DNA of 64,000 nt, taken from Albimonas sp963816545. GTDB lineage: Bacteria > Pseudomonadota > Alphaproteobacteria > Rhodobacterales > Rhodobacteraceae. The DNA lies in the NCBI GenBank assembly GCA_963816545.1, contig CAWFLE010000006.1:186001-250000 (forward strand). Direction: 5' to 3'. The notes under the pieces are model-generated. The model worked only from the letters and a program-made list of their open reading frames with translations, was not told where the DNA came from and made no database searches. Both the position numbers and the translations under genes were made by a program. Within the stretch, counting starts at the first letter, position 1, and the number at the start of each line of letters is the position of its first letter. Positions 24,079-34,222 of this stretch are shown here, piece by piece.

Positions 24079-27000
24079 TCAAGGGATGCGCGCCTCCCGC
24101 GTCTCGGCGGCGGGGTTCGCGAGGAGCCGCGCCAGCGCATCGTCAAGCGCCTGGTCCTCAAGGACATCGAGGCGTCCGGCGGCGGTCCAGAACAGGTGCG
24201 CCTCCACGGGCAGGCCGGGATGCAGCAGGCGCAGGGCTTCGCGATAGCCCGCCATCTGGCGCAGATAGGCTTCCGGAGGGGTGTCGGGGGCGGAGCCGGT
24301 CTTCCAGTCCAGCAGGCGGATGCGGTCCGCCCCGATCAGCAGGCGGTCGATCCGGCCCGTCAACCGCAGCCCGCCGGGCAGGGGGGCCGAGAGCCCCGCC
24401 TCGGCCAGCGCCTCCGGCGCCAGGAACGGCTGCACGTCGGGATGCGCGAGCGCCGCCAGGGCTTCCTCCACGCAGCCTTGCGCCAGCGCGCCGAGCTCGG
24501 GGAAGGCCGTCGCGAGCAGGGCCCGCGGGTCGTGCGCCGCCTCCTCGGGGAGAACCTCCAGCAGGAGGTGGATCGCATCGCCCCGCCGCCGCGCCGTCTC
24601 CCGGTCCCAGGCGGCCGGAGCGTGGGCCGCGAAGGGCGCGGCCTCCCCCTCCCTGTCCAGCGCGCTCGCCGACACCCGCCGCGGCCGAGCCGCCGGAGCG
24701 GGGGAGGGGGCCCGAGGGCGGCGCCGCCGCTTCCGCAACAGGCGCCTCGCCGCGCGCCCGCTGCGTCGCAGGGGGCGTCCACCGCTCCTCCAGCTCCAGC
24801 GGGGGGGGCAGGCCCTCCTCTCCCGCCAGCGCCTCGGGGGGAAACGCCTCCTCGGCCCCAAGCCGGTCCATCGCCGCCTCGATCCGCTCGTGCCAGCAGC
24901 CTTCGGTCCCGCCGCGCTTGGGCAGCACGCCGCAGACCAGCAGCCGGCTGCGCGCCCGCGTCAGCGCGACGTAGAGGAGCCGTAGCGCCTCCTCCTCCTC
25001 CCGCGCCGCCGCGTCGCCCTTGGCGGCCGAGACGCAATCCGCCTCCTGCGCCCTGGGGGCCGACCACAGCGCCACCGGAGCGTCTCCCTCCCGCGGGTGC
25101 GCCAGGATCTCCCCCGGCCCGGCGCCCTTGCCGGGCCCGGCGTCCGCCAGGATCACGAAAGGCGCCTCCAGTCCCTTCGCCCCGTGCACCGTCATCACCC
25201 GCACCGCGTCCCCCGCGGCCCCGAGGTCGCGCTTCAGCGGCAGGTCCCCCGCCGCCTCCATCCAGGCGAGGAACCCGGCCAGCGTCGGCGTCTCCACCTG
25301 CTCGTAGGCCAGCGCCTGGGCCAGCAGCTCGTCGGCGGCGTCCTCCTCCTCCGGGCTCATCCGCGCCCTGATCCGCGCGCGCCCGCCGTGTTTGGCCAGC
25401 GCCCGGACCAGCAGCTCGAACGGGCGCTCGTAATCCGCCTGCGCCACCACGTCGTCCAGCAGGGCGGCGGCCACGGGGAAGGCTTCCGTCCGCTCCTTCA
25501 GCCGCGTCACCAGCGGCATGCGCCCCCGCGCGTGCGCCAGCTCGTACAGCCCCTCCTCCGAGACCAGCCCCAGCGGGGAGCGCATCACCTCCGCCGCCGA
25601 GAGATCGTCGCCCGGGTCGAGCGCCACCCGCAGCAGAGACATCAGGTCCCGGACCGCGAGCGACTCCATCAGCTGCAGCCGGTCCGCGCCCGCCACCGCC
25701 ACGCCGCGCGCCTTCAGCTCGTCCACCAGGGCCTTGGCCAGCGCCTTGCGCTTGCGCAGCAGGATCATCACGTCGCCGGGCCGCATCGCCCGCCAGCCGC
25801 CCTCGGCCTTCGGGTCAGGGATCGGCTCGCCGCCTTGGATCATCGCCTCCACCCGCGCGGCCACCGCCTGCGCAAGCCTGCGCACCGGCGCCGTGGGGGG
25901 CTGGAGGTCCACCGGCCGGAACCACTCCGGCTCCTCGGGCGGATCGCGGTGGGGCAGGAGGGGCCACAGCTCCACCCGCCCGGGCGCCTGCGCCTGGAAG
26001 GCCCGGTGCGCGGGGGCGGCGCCGTCGGCGCTCAACCCCTCGGGCGCGTCGGCGAAGGCCTCGTCCACCAGCCGCAGGATCGCGGGGGCGGAGCGGAAGG
26101 ACCAGGCGAGCGAGCCCTCGGTCAGCCCCTCCGCCTGCGCGAGCCGCGCGCGGAAATGGTCGCGCATCCGCCCGAACTCCCGCGGCTCGGCGCCCTGGAA
26201 AGAGTAGATCGACTGCTTCTCGTCTCCCACCGCGAACACCGTGCGCCTTGCATCCCGCGCGCCCTCGCCGGCCAGGAACTCCTCCGCCAGCGCCCGGATC
26301 AGCCGCCACTGGTCAGGCGAGGTGTCCTGCGCCTCGTCGATCAGGATGTGGTCCAGCCCGCCGTCCAGCTTCCACAGCGCCCAGGCCGCCATCTCTCCGG
26401 TGGTCAGCAGGCGGCCGGCGATGCGAACCAGATCCTCGAAATCCAGCGCGCCGCGCCGGGACTTCTCGGCCGCATAGCGCGCCAGCAGGTCCCGCGCGAA
26501 GCGGTGGAGGTCCAGCGATTTGGACAGGCACTCATGCGCGTTGCGCAGGGCCTTCAGCTCCACCGCCTGCTCGCCCAGCGTCAGGATCCGCTCCTCCGCC
26601 CAGGGCGCCGCCTTCTTGACCTTGACCGAGGGCAGCTTCCCCCACTTGCGCGGCTCCCCCGCCTTGGTGTGCCCGGCGGCGATCAGCGCCTCCGCCGCCG
26701 CGGCGAATTCCTCGGCTTCCAGCGCGGCCGCGATCCCGCGCACCTCCGCCGCGAACTTCCCGTCCGTGGCGCCGCCCGCGTCCAGCGCCTCGGCCAGCCG
26801 CCGATAGTCGTCGGGCGTGGCATGCGAGAACTCCCGCCGCGCCGCCCCCGCGAAGGTCTCCCCCGCCGCGATCCCGAACGCCCCGCGAAGCGCCTCCTCG
26901 GCATCCTCGGGGAACCAGTCCCGATGCCCGAAGATCCCGCGGATGACGGAGCCCATGCCCATCTCGGTCGCCCGGTCCGCCACCGCGTCGAACGGACCCT

Positions 27001-27502
27001 CGCCGCGCTCGGCGGCCTCGGCCATGCGGTCGCGCATCTCCTCCACGATCTGCGCCTGGGTGCGGTCGTCCAGCTCCCGGAAGTCCGGGGGCGCGCCGGC
27101 CTCCAGCGGGAACCGCCGCAGGAGGGAGGCGCAGAAGGCGTGGATGGTCTGGATCTTCAGCCCGCCCGGCGTCTCCAGCGCCTGCGCGAACAGCCGGCGG
27201 GCGCGGGCCAGCTCCGGCGTCCCCTCCAGCCCCAGGCCGGCAAGCGTGCCCGCCAGCTTGGCGTCCTCCTGCAGGGCCCACTCGCCCAGCATCTCGAACA
27301 GCCGGCTCTGCATCTCGGCGGCCGCGGCGCGGGTGTAGGTCAGGCACAGGATCCGCTCGGGCCGGCAGCCCTCCAGCAGCAGCCGCGCCACCCTGCGCGT
27401 CAGCACCGAGGTCTTGCCCGACCCCGCATTCGCCGCCACCCACGCCGAGACCCCCGGCGCCGAGGCCGCGATCTGCGCGACCGTCGCCTCATGCAGGATC
27501 AT
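24079..27502 (-). pseudogene. addA: AddA helicase-nuclease, one frameshift before the nuclease domain
   Basis: AddA is the UvrD-type helicase and nuclease subunit of AddAB, which resects double-strand breaks for recombination. Helicase motifs are complete: Walker A AANAGSGKTSVL, DEAQDTSPDQW, SLAWSFRSAP and VMTVHGAKGLEAPFVIL. The C-terminal nuclease domain (DRLLIGADRIRLLDWKTGS, QMAGYREAL) is present but lies in another frame. The switch is at about 24700, in a G-run (GGGGGAGGGGG on the plus strand), and the total length is one base more than a multiple of three. ATG 27502 overlaps the addB stop (ATGA). The homopolymer context means a sequencing error is as likely as a real mutation. Confidence 0.85.
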
Positions 27503-30462
27503 TCCTCGTCCTCCCCCCACTCGCCGTACCGCGCAAGCTGGTCGTAGTCCCCGCCCCAGACCATCCGCTCCGGCCGCATCCGGCTGAGATACCCCTGGCC
27601 CGGTTCGTCATAGGCGGCCGCCAGCGCCCCGAACTGCGCCCAGACCTCCGCCGCCGGGTTCTTCGCCAGATCCGCCGCCTGAGACTTGCCCCCGTCGCCC
27701 GAGCCGGACAGCCCGAGATATTCCAGCCAGCGGACCTTTTCTTGCGGGGCCCCCTCGAAGCCGCCGGCCTCGGCGATCGCGGCCTCCAGCAGCAACTGGA
27801 GGTGAAACACCCCGATCTGGTCCTTCGAAGGCACCGAACCTGACTTGTAGTCGAAGATCGCCAGCCCCCCGTCCTCCAGCGCGTCGATCCGGTCGGCGGT
27901 CGCCGTCAGTTCGAACGCCCCGCCCGGGGCGCCGAGCCACGTCCGCGCCCCCTTCGCCTCCACCGCCGCGATGCGCCCCTGCGCCCGCCGCTCCGCCTCG
28001 CCCTGCGCGAGCCAGTCCGCCGCCCGGTGCAGCCGCTTCAGCCACAGCCGCCGCAGCGCCGGCCACGGCAGGTCCCGCAGCGCGACCTCCGCCGCCTCCA
28101 CGGCCGCCGCGCGCAGCGCCTCGACCGAGGCGTCCCGCCCCAGCGCCCCGGTCCGCGCCGCGAACGCCTCCATCGCCGCGTGCAGCGCCATGCCCATGTC
28201 GCGCGCATCGGGCGCGCGGCCCAGCGGCTCCAGCGCCCGCAGGCCGAGCACCCGCTCGGCGTAGATCGCGTAGGGGTCGCGGATCAGCGTCTCCACCCGC
28301 GTGACCGAGAGCCGGCGCGGCCGCGCCTCCACCGGCGGCTTCGGGTTCGGCCGCCTGACCGGCTCCAGCACCGCGCCCGCATCCAGCGCGTCCGCCGCCC
28401 GCGCCAGCGCCGCGCCCCGCGCCTTCGCCCCCTCCAGCGCCGCCGGATCGGCCCCCTTCAGCAGATTCTCCAGCCTCACCAGCCAGCGCGAGGGCACCGT
28501 CGGGCCTCCGTCGTCCCGCTTCGCCCGGCTCAGCACCACCCGCGGCGCATTGGCCGCCTGCAGGAAGTCATGCGCCGAGAGCCCGATCCGCCGCTCGGCC
28601 GAGGCGAGCCCCAGCCGCTCCCGCGTCTGACGGTTCAGCCACGGATCGGGGGAGGGATGCGCGGGCCACGTCCCCTCGTTCAGCCCGCCCAGCACCATCA
28701 GCCCCGCCGTCTCCGCCCGCGCCTCCAGCGCGCCGAGAATCCGCACCCGCGCATCCGCCTCCCATGCGCCGGCGCGCGAGGTCGCCGATTTGATCAGCGC
28801 CGTCCAGAGCGCGCCGTACCCGCCCGGAACCAGCGCCCCGCCATGGGCGGGCGCCGCCGCCATGAACTCGTCGACGAAGGCGCGCACGTCGCGTCCCGCC
28901 TCCTCGTCCCAGAGGGTCCCCTCGCCTTTCCAGGCGCCCCAGGCCAAGGCCTCCGCCGTCGCAACGTGCAGCGCCGCGCAATCGGCGAGGTCCGCCGGCG
29001 CCTGCGCCAGAGGCTCCGTCACCCCCCGCGCCCACGCCACCCACTCCCAGAACCCGCTCTCCGCGTCCTGCGCCGTCCGTCGCGCGCGCGCCTCGCGGAC
29101 GCGCGCCTCCAGCGTCTCCCACGCCACCTCCCGCGGGCCGCCGCGCAGCCCGTCCCGCTCCAGCCGGCGCAGGTGGCCCAGATGCTCGCCCCGCCGCTCC
29201 CCGGCCCCCGCCAGCGGATGGCGCAGGATCGCGGCCAGCGTCTCGGCGGTCATCGCCCGCCCGATGCGGCCCGCGACCAGCCCCAGCAGCACGCCGGGCG
29301 GCGTCAGCCCCAGCGGCCGCCCCGCGCTGTCGTCGGGCACGATCCCCCAGCGCGTCAGCTCCGCCGTCACCCGGCGCGAGAGCACCTTGTCCGGCGTCAC
29401 CAGCGCCGCCTCGCCGCCCCGCGCCGCCTCCTGCGCCAGGGCCGCCGCGATGGAAGCCGCCTCGTCCCGCGGGGTCTCGGCCTCCAGCCACGCCACCCCC
29501 TCCGCCGCCGGCCCGGCATCGGCGGTGAGCGCCGAGAGCCCCTCCAGCCATGCATCCGTCACCGGCGCCGGCCGCAGCGCCTGGGTCAGCAGCCGGCGGC
29601 GCGCGGGGCAGGGCGCCTCCGCCGCCACCCAGGGCCGCACGTCGGTGGGGCCCAGCCCCAACCCCTTGAGGAACTGCGCGAGATGGTGATGCGGATGCTC
29701 GGGCCGCGGCTCGTCGCCGGTCAGCGCCTGCCAGACGTCATGGGGGATCTCCGGATCCCAGCCCGGCAGCACCACCGCCCCCTGCGGCGCCTTCGCCACC
29801 GTCGACAGCAGCTCCGCCGTGGCGGGGGTCGAGGCCGTGGATCCCGCCGCTATCACGGGATGCACCGGAGGGCGCGCGGCCCACCTCTGCGCCGTCGCCC
29901 GCACCGCCTCGCGCCTGCGCGCCTCGGCGTCCAGCGCGCCGCCCTCCTCCTGCTCGATGTAGGCGGGCCACGCCTCGGTCAGGATCGTCAGGAACTCGGC
30001 GGTCAACGCCCAGTGGCGGGCGTGCTCCGCCAGGTCCAGCGCCCGCAGATCCTCGGCCCGCGCGCCGGCCGCCTGCAGCTCGTCCATCAGCCCCTGCAGC
30101 GACACCGCCAGCGAGGGCGCCGAGGCCAAATCCCCGAACCCCGGGTTCCTGCGCAGGAACGCCTCCACCAGCCGCATCAGCGCCAGCGTCCGGGTCATCG
30201 TCCCCCGGCCCCCGGGCAGCCCGGCCAGCAGCGCCTCCTCCGCCAGCTCTCCGACAAACCCGATGCGCGGGAGCCACGTCGCCCCCTCCGCCTCCAGCGC
30301 CTCGGTCACCGCGCGGCCGGTGCGCCGCGTGTTGAGATGGAGCCGCACGCGCGCCAGCCCCTCCGGCGCCTGGACGCGCGCCCGCAGCCCCCGCGCCAGC
30401 GCCTGCGAGAAATCCACTCCCGCCGGCACGAAGAACACCCGCGGCCCGTCGCCCTCGAACAT
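27499..30462 (-). CDS. addB: Double-strand break repair protein AddB
   Basis: The 987-aa subunit is of the alphaproteobacterial AddB type. It has an inactive helicase-like N-terminal half starting RVFFVPAGVDFSQALARGL, a central KLGLNEGTWP-like block (VLGGLNEGTWPAHPSPDPWL), and a C-terminal nuclease. The nuclease carries DRIDALEDGGLAIFDYKSG and, after GVFHLQLLLEA, the supporting residues. LSVTRVETLIRDPYAIYAERVL is the usual nuclease entry motif. It pairs with AddA to process DNA ends. The start is ATG 30462 with GGAGG four bases before it; a GTG one codon earlier is possible. The frame is intact. Confidence 0.92.
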   Translation of the reverse strand: MFEGDGPRVFFVPAGVDFSQALARGLRARVQAPEGLARVRLHLNTRRTGRAVTEALEAEGATWLPRIGFVGELAEEALLAGLPGGRGTMTRTLALMRLVEAFLRRNPGFGDLASAPSLAVSLQGLMDELQAAGARAEDLRALDLAEHARHWALTAEFLTILTEAWPAYIEQEEGGALDAEARRREAVRATAQRWAARPPVHPVIAAGSTASTPATAELLSTVAKAPQGAVVLPGWDPEIPHDVWQALTGDEPRPEHPHHHLAQFLKGLGLGPTDVRPWVAAEAPCPARRRLLTQALRPAPVTDAWLEGLSALTADAGPAAEGVAWLEAETPRDEAASIAAALAQEAARGGEAALVTPDKVLSRRVTAELTRWGIVPDDSAGRPLGLTPPGVLLGLVAGRIGRAMTAETLAAILRHPLAGAGERRGEHLGHLRRLERDGLRGGPREVAWETLEARVREARARRTAQDAESGFWEWVAWARGVTEPLAQAPADLADCAALHVATAEALAWGAWKGEGTLWDEEAGRDVRAFVDEFMAAAPAHGGALVPGGYGALWTALIKSATSRAGAWEADARVRILGALEARAETAGLMVLGGLNEGTWPAHPSPDPWLNRQTRERLGLASAERRIGLSAHDFLQAANAPRVVLSRAKRDDGGPTVPSRWLVRLENLLKGADPAALEGAKARGAALARAADALDAGAVLEPVRRPNPKPPVEARPRRLSVTRVETLIRDPYAIYAERVLGLRALEPLGRAPDARDMGMALHAAMEAFAARTGALGRDASVEALRAAAVEAAEVALRDLPWPALRRLWLKRLHRAADWLAQGEAERRAQGRIAAVEAKGARTWLGAPGGAFELTATADRIDALEDGGLAIFDYKSGSVPSKDQIGVFHLQLLLEAAIAEAGGFEGAPQEKVRWLEYLGLSGSGDGGKSQAADLAKNPAAEVWAQFGALAAAYDEPGQGYLSRMRPERMVWGGDYDQLARYGEWGEDEE

Positions 30463-30652
30463 CACGCCTCCGCGTCCTCGCCCACCAGCCGGGCCTCCGT
30501 GGTCCGGGCGTCATCCGTGGGCGGGCCGCCGCCGCCGTTGCGTCGGACTTGTCCCTCGCCCGCTCCCACGCTCCTCCGTTTCGACGCGCTTCGGACCGCG
30601 TCCCGCTCCGCCGCCGGCCTCCGCCGCATCGCGCCCGTCCGCGGCGGCGGCG

Positions 30653-31366
30653 TCACGCCCCTGCGCTCAGCGCCGCCTCCGCCGCGTCCAGCCCGGCGGG
30701 CGTGCCCACATCCACCCATGCGCCCTCATGCACCACGCCGTGGAGCCGCCCCGCCTCCAGCATCCTGTCCCAGATCACGTTGGTGGAGAACGGCCCTTCC
30801 GGCCCGTCGGCGAAGGCCCCCGCCCGCACGATCTGCGCGCCGGTGAAGACGTAAGGGGCCTCCGCCGCCTCGCCCCGCCGGCGCAGCCGCCCGTCGGGCT
30901 CGAGGAAGAAGTCGCCCGCGCGCGTGTAGGCCAGCGCATCCTCGCGCCGCACCAGGTGCAGGAGGCCGTCCATCCGTTCCTCGTCCCACGCGGCCGCCAG
31001 CGTCGGAACCGGCGCGGCCCCCGTCCACACCGCGTCCGAGTTGAGGGACGCCACGGGCCCCGTGCCGAGCAATGGCAGCGCCTTGCGCAGCCCGCCGCCG
31101 GTGTCGAGCAGCGCCTCCCGCTCGTCAGAAATTCTCACCTCCGGGGCGGTCCGTCCCGCCAGATGCGCCTCCACCTGGTCGGCGAGGTGGTGCACGTTCA
31201 CGACCGCCAGCCGCACGCCCCCTTCGGCGGCGCGGTCCAGCGCATGGTCCAGCAGCGCGCGCCCGGCCACCGGCAGCAAGGGCTTGGGGCGCGTCTTCGT
31301 CAGCGCCCCCATCCTCGTCCCCAGCCCGGCGGCCATGACCATCGCCCGTTCCAGCCGCGGCGTCAC
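30653..31366 (-). CDS. Nucleotidyltransferase, probable MurNAc-1-P uridylyltransferase (MurU-like)
   Basis: The 237-aa protein has the sugar-nucleotide transferase signature VMAAGLGTRMGALTKTRPKPLLPVAG, followed by VNVHHLADQVEAHL and SDAVW. Next to an AmgK-like kinase it most likely makes UDP-MurNAc from MurNAc-1-phosphate in the cell-wall recycling shortcut that bypasses de novo MurNAc synthesis. The start is GTG 31366, 10 codons before the conserved motif; the upstream frame is low-complexity. About 190 bp separate it from addB. Confidence 0.82.
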   Translation of the reverse strand: MTPRLERAMVMAAGLGTRMGALTKTRPKPLLPVAGRALLDHALDRAAEGGVRLAVVNVHHLADQVEAHLAGRTAPEVRISDEREALLDTGGGLRKALPLLGTGPVASLNSDAVWTGAAPVPTLAAAWDEERMDGLLHLVRREDALAYTRAGDFFLEPDGRLRRRGEAAEAPYVFTGAQIVRAGAFADGPEGPFSTNVIWDRMLEAGRLHGVVHEGAWVDVGTPAGLDAAEAALSAGA

Positions 31367-31535
31367 CTGCGCCCCTCCGCCGACCGCCCGCGCGCCCGGT
31401 CCGGCCGCTGCGTCGGATCCGCCTCCCGACCCGTCGCCGCCGCGGCCCCCGCCGACCTCGCGCATCCGTCCGACGGCTCCTTCGCCGGCGCACCGCTCGC
31501 GGGATCCGCGTCCCGCGCCATCGCCCGCCCGGGGG

Positions 31536-32543
31536 TCACGTCCGCCCCTCCTTCAGCCGCGCCAGCGCCTGCGGGGTCGGCGCCGGAACCCGCGCCTCCA
31601 CCCACGCCTTCAGCGGCGCCAGCGAGGGATGGGACAGGTCCCGCATCAGATGCGACCAGACCCGCGGGATCATCGCGAGGTACTGCGCCTTCTCGTCCCG
31701 CAGCCTGAGGCGCGCGAAGATCCCCACGATCTTCAGGTTGCGCTGGGCCGCGAGGATCGCCGCCGCCTCCCTGAACCCCTCGGGCTCGGCGCCCGAGGCC
31801 TCCAGGTAGCGCGCCTCGGCCGCCGTCCGCAGCTCGGGCGAGGTGTCGCGCCGCGCATCCTCGGTCAGCGAGACCAGATCGTAGGACGGGTGCCCGAGCA
31901 GCGCGTCCTGGTAATCCAGCAGGCCGACCCGCCGGATCCCCTCGCGCGCCGGCAGCCAGACGAGGTTCTCGGCGTGGTAGTCCCGCAGCGCCAGCGCGGA
32001 TCGCGCGCCCGCCACCGGCGCCGCCGCCTCCGCCACCAGCCCCGCGAACTCCTCCGCGAGGTCCGGCGACGACTTCCCGAGGCCCCACATGTACCACTCC
32101 GGCAGCAGCATCGCCTCGCGCAGCAGCGCCGCCTCGTCATAGGGATCGGCGTCGTAGGCGACCGGGGCCGCGTGCAGCTCGGCCAGCAGTTCGGCGGCGG
32201 TCAGGTAGAGCTCCCGCTCCCGCGCAGGCTCCGCCGCGCAGACCCGGGCGAAGAGCGCGTCTCCCAGATCCTCCAGAAGCAGGAACCCCCGCTCCGGGTC
32301 CGCCGCCAGCACCTCGGGCGCCGAGAAGCCGCGCGCCCTGAGCGCCTCGGTCACGCCGAGGAACGGACCCACGTCCTCGCCCTTCTCGGTCGGGGCGTCC
32401 ATCAGCACCGCGCCCCAGCCCTCCGGTCCGCCGGTCAGCCGGTCGTACCGCCGGTTCGAGGCGTCCCCCGCCAGCGGGCGCACCGAGGCCCCCGCCCACC
32501 CGGCCTGCGCCAGGAACGCGTCCCGCTCCGCCACGCGGCTCAT
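31536..32543 (-). CDS. amgK: Sugar kinase of the aminoglycoside phosphotransferase fold (AmgK-like)
   Basis: The 335-aa protein shows the phosphotransferase core: GDASNRRYDRL near the start, the catalytic loop LALRDYHAENLVWLP and the metal-binding LLDYQDALLGHPSYDLVSL. In this neighbourhood it is the anomeric MurNAc/GlcNAc kinase AmgK, which produces the 1-phosphate used by the next gene product. The start ATG 32543 overlaps the tsaE stop (ATGA). A gap of 169 bp separates it from the nucleotidyltransferase. Sequence appears intact. Confidence 0.85.
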   Translation of the reverse strand: MSRVAERDAFLAQAGWAGASVRPLAGDASNRRYDRLTGGPEGWGAVLMDAPTEKGEDVGPFLGVTEALRARGFSAPEVLAADPERGFLLLEDLGDALFARVCAAEPARERELYLTAAELLAELHAAPVAYDADPYDEAALLREAMLLPEWYMWGLGKSSPDLAEEFAGLVAEAAAPVAGARSALALRDYHAENLVWLPAREGIRRVGLLDYQDALLGHPSYDLVSLTEDARRDTSPELRTAAEARYLEASGAEPEGFREAAAILAAQRNLKIVGIFARLRLRDEKAQYLAMIPRVWSHLMRDLSHPSLAPLKAWVEARVPAPTPQALARLKEGRT

Positions 32544-33037
32544 GGCGCCAGGACCGCCAGCGCGGCCTCCCATCCCTCGCCCACGGGCGTCGCCTCCAGC
32601 ACGCGTCCCTCCGCCTCGTCCGCACCGGCGAAGGCCAGCGCAATCTCCAGCCGCCGGGCCGGGGCCAGGTCCCCCAGCCGCTCCGGCCATTCCACGAAGC
32701 AGACGGCGTCCTCGAACGCCTCCTCCAGCCCCAGCTCCGCCACGCCCTCCGGTCCGCCCAGCCGGTGGAGGTCGGCGTGCCACACCTCGCCCCGCGCGGT
32801 CTCGTAGACCTGCACCAGCGTGAAGGTCGGGGAGGGGACGTCCTCCGCCCGCCCCTCCTCCGCCAGCATCGCGAGGATCGCGGCGCGCGCGAGCGCGGAT
32901 TTCCCCGCCCCAAGGTCCCCGTGCAGCATCACAGCGTCTCCCGCGTGCAGCGCAAGGCCCAGCGCGGCGCCGGCCGCGGCAGTGGCCTCGGGGTCCGGCA
33001 GGAGGCGGCGCAGAGAGGGCGAAGCGTCTGACGTCAC
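32540..33037 (-). CDS. tsaE: tRNA threonylcarbamoyladenosine biosynthesis ATPase TsaE
   Basis: The 165-aa P-loop protein has Walker A LHGDLGAGKSALARA and the TsaE motifs SPTFTLVQVYE and HADLHRLGG. It works with TsaB and TsaD to make t6A37 in ANN-decoding tRNAs and is usually essential. It is the first gene of the tsaE-amgK-nucleotidyltransferase run. In many Rhodobacterales the PAS-domain gene at 34533 lies immediately upstream; here an IS630 element has inserted in between, so tsaE may have lost its original promoter and depend on the 120 bp upstream or on the IS. Confidence 0.93.
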   Translation of the reverse strand: MTSDASPSLRRLLPDPEATAAAGAALGLALHAGDAVMLHGDLGAGKSALARAAILAMLAEEGRAEDVPSPTFTLVQVYETARGEVWHADLHRLGGPEGVAELGLEEAFEDAVCFVEWPERLGDLAPARRLEIALAFAGADEAEGRVLEATPVGEGWEAALAVLAP

Positions 33038-33170
33038 GTCGGATTTCCGGGCGGTGCGAGCGGACCCTCACCATGGCCCGCCCCCGGCTCCGGAGCAATG
33101 CCCCTCGCCCGGACCGGCCCGCCGGAAGAAGGCGCGTCGCGTCGCCTGCCAGCAAGTAATACCGCCGCGC

Positions 33171-33740
33171 CTAACCGATGACCCTCTTGATCCACGGCTG
33201 GAGGCACGGGGAGCGGATGCGGGACGGATCGTCGGCGAAGGCGTTCCAGGCGCGACAGCAGGCGTCGACGATGGCGTCGAGGCCCTCGAAGACGCGCAGG
33301 CTCGGGAAGCGCTCGCGGAGCCATAGCCAGACGCGCTCCATCGGGTTGAGCTGGGGCGAATGCGGCGGCAGCGGGACGAGGCTGACGTTCGGCGGGACCC
33401 GGAGCGCCTTGGCGTCGTGCCAGCCGGCGCGGTCGAGGATCATGACGGCGTGCTCGTCATCGGGGATCGTGGCCGCGAAGGCATCGAGGAAGATCCGCAT
33501 CGCCTGCGTGCCGACCTCGGGCAGGACGAGACCGAAGGCGGCCTCCCCATCGGGGCGGGCGGCGCCGAAGACATAGGTCCACTCGAAGCGCTGGTCCTGG
33601 CGGCCCGGCGGGCGGCGGCCTCGGCTCCACCAGCGATGGCAGAGCCGGCCCTTCTGGCCGACCCGCATCTCGTCCTGGAACCACAGCGTGATCCGCTTGC
33701 CCGGATGCGCCTCGGCCGCGGTCTTCAGCGCAGCCCGCAG
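33171..33740 (-). CDS. IS630 transposase, second ORF with DDE catalytic domain (copy A)
   Basis: The catalytic half reads TLWFQDEMRVGQKGRL (first Asp), VMILDRAGWHDAKALRVP (second Asp) and PLPPHSPQLNPMERVWLWLRE (Glu of the DDE triad). It has no good start codon of its own upstream of LWFQDE. It is presumably reached by frameshifting from the first ORF; the internal ATG at MRVGQ would remove the first catalytic Asp. The triad is complete, so this copy could still be active. Confidence 0.8.
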   Translation of the reverse strand: MRAALKTAAEAHPGKRITLWFQDEMRVGQKGRLCHRWWSRGRRPPGRQDQRFEWTYVFGAARPDGEAAFGLVLPEVGTQAMRIFLDAFAATIPDDEHAVMILDRAGWHDAKALRVPPNVSLVPLPPHSPQLNPMERVWLWLRERFPSLRVFEGLDAIVDACCRAWNAFADDPSRIRSPCLQPWIKRVIG

Positions 33741-34222
33741 CCCGCTTTTTCGAAGCGACGCTGCGCCGCCTCGTCGCTCTTCGGAGGCGTGGGGCGGACC
33801 TTCTGCCGTGAGACCCCCTCGCGCCGCAGGATCCGCGACAGGCTCTGCGGGGTCAGGCGCTTGTCCAAGCGAGCCTCGACCCAGCGACAGAGGTCCGGAA
33901 GGGTCCAGCTGCTCACCGCGTCCTTCTCAGGGTCCGGACCGCGGAAGATCCGGTCGAAGAAGGGGTGCAGCGCCGGCGGCCGGCCCGGCAGCGGCCGGTC
34001 GCGCACGCCCTCCGGTCCGTCGGCGTTGCAGCGCAGCACCGCGTCGCGCAGCGCCTGCCGCTCCATGCCCGCGGCCGTCGCCGCGTCCGCCCGGCTCATG
34101 GCGTCCAGCGCGTTCGCGATCGCCGGCAGTCGCCGCGCCGCACGGTTGCTCCGCTCCCGCGAAGCCATCCTCCGCAGCTCCTCCGCCGTCAGATCGTCCC
34201 GGATCTTGAGCGCCCGACCCAT
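33725..34222 (-). CDS. IS630 transposase, first ORF (copy A)
   Basis: The 165-aa product MGRALKIRDDLTAEELRRMA to RRFEKAGCGLR is the N-terminal helix-turn-helix region (SRADAATAAGMERQALRDAV) with the LDKRLTPQSLSRILRREGVSRQKVRP segment of IS630 transposases. The catalytic half is in the second ORF in the -1 frame. Both genomic copies break at the same place, after RRFEK, where AAAAAG is followed by a G-rich stretch. This suggests a natural -1 frameshift producing the full enzyme. Compared with copy B it lacks a few residues near PPALHPFFDR. Confidence 0.8.
   Translation of the reverse strand: MGRALKIRDDLTAEELRRMASRERSNRAARRLPAIANALDAMSRADAATAAGMERQALRDAVLRCNADGPEGVRDRPLPGRPPALHPFFDRIFRGPDPEKDAVSSWTLPDLCRWVEARLDKRLTPQSLSRILRREGVSRQKVRPTPPKSDEAAQRRFEKAGCGLR

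Noticed and set aside
25097..30846. Very long forward frames (over 800 codons) opposite addA and addB
   Set aside because: They are Arg/Pro/Gln-rich with no motifs, and the reverse strand carries the full helicase and nuclease signatures.
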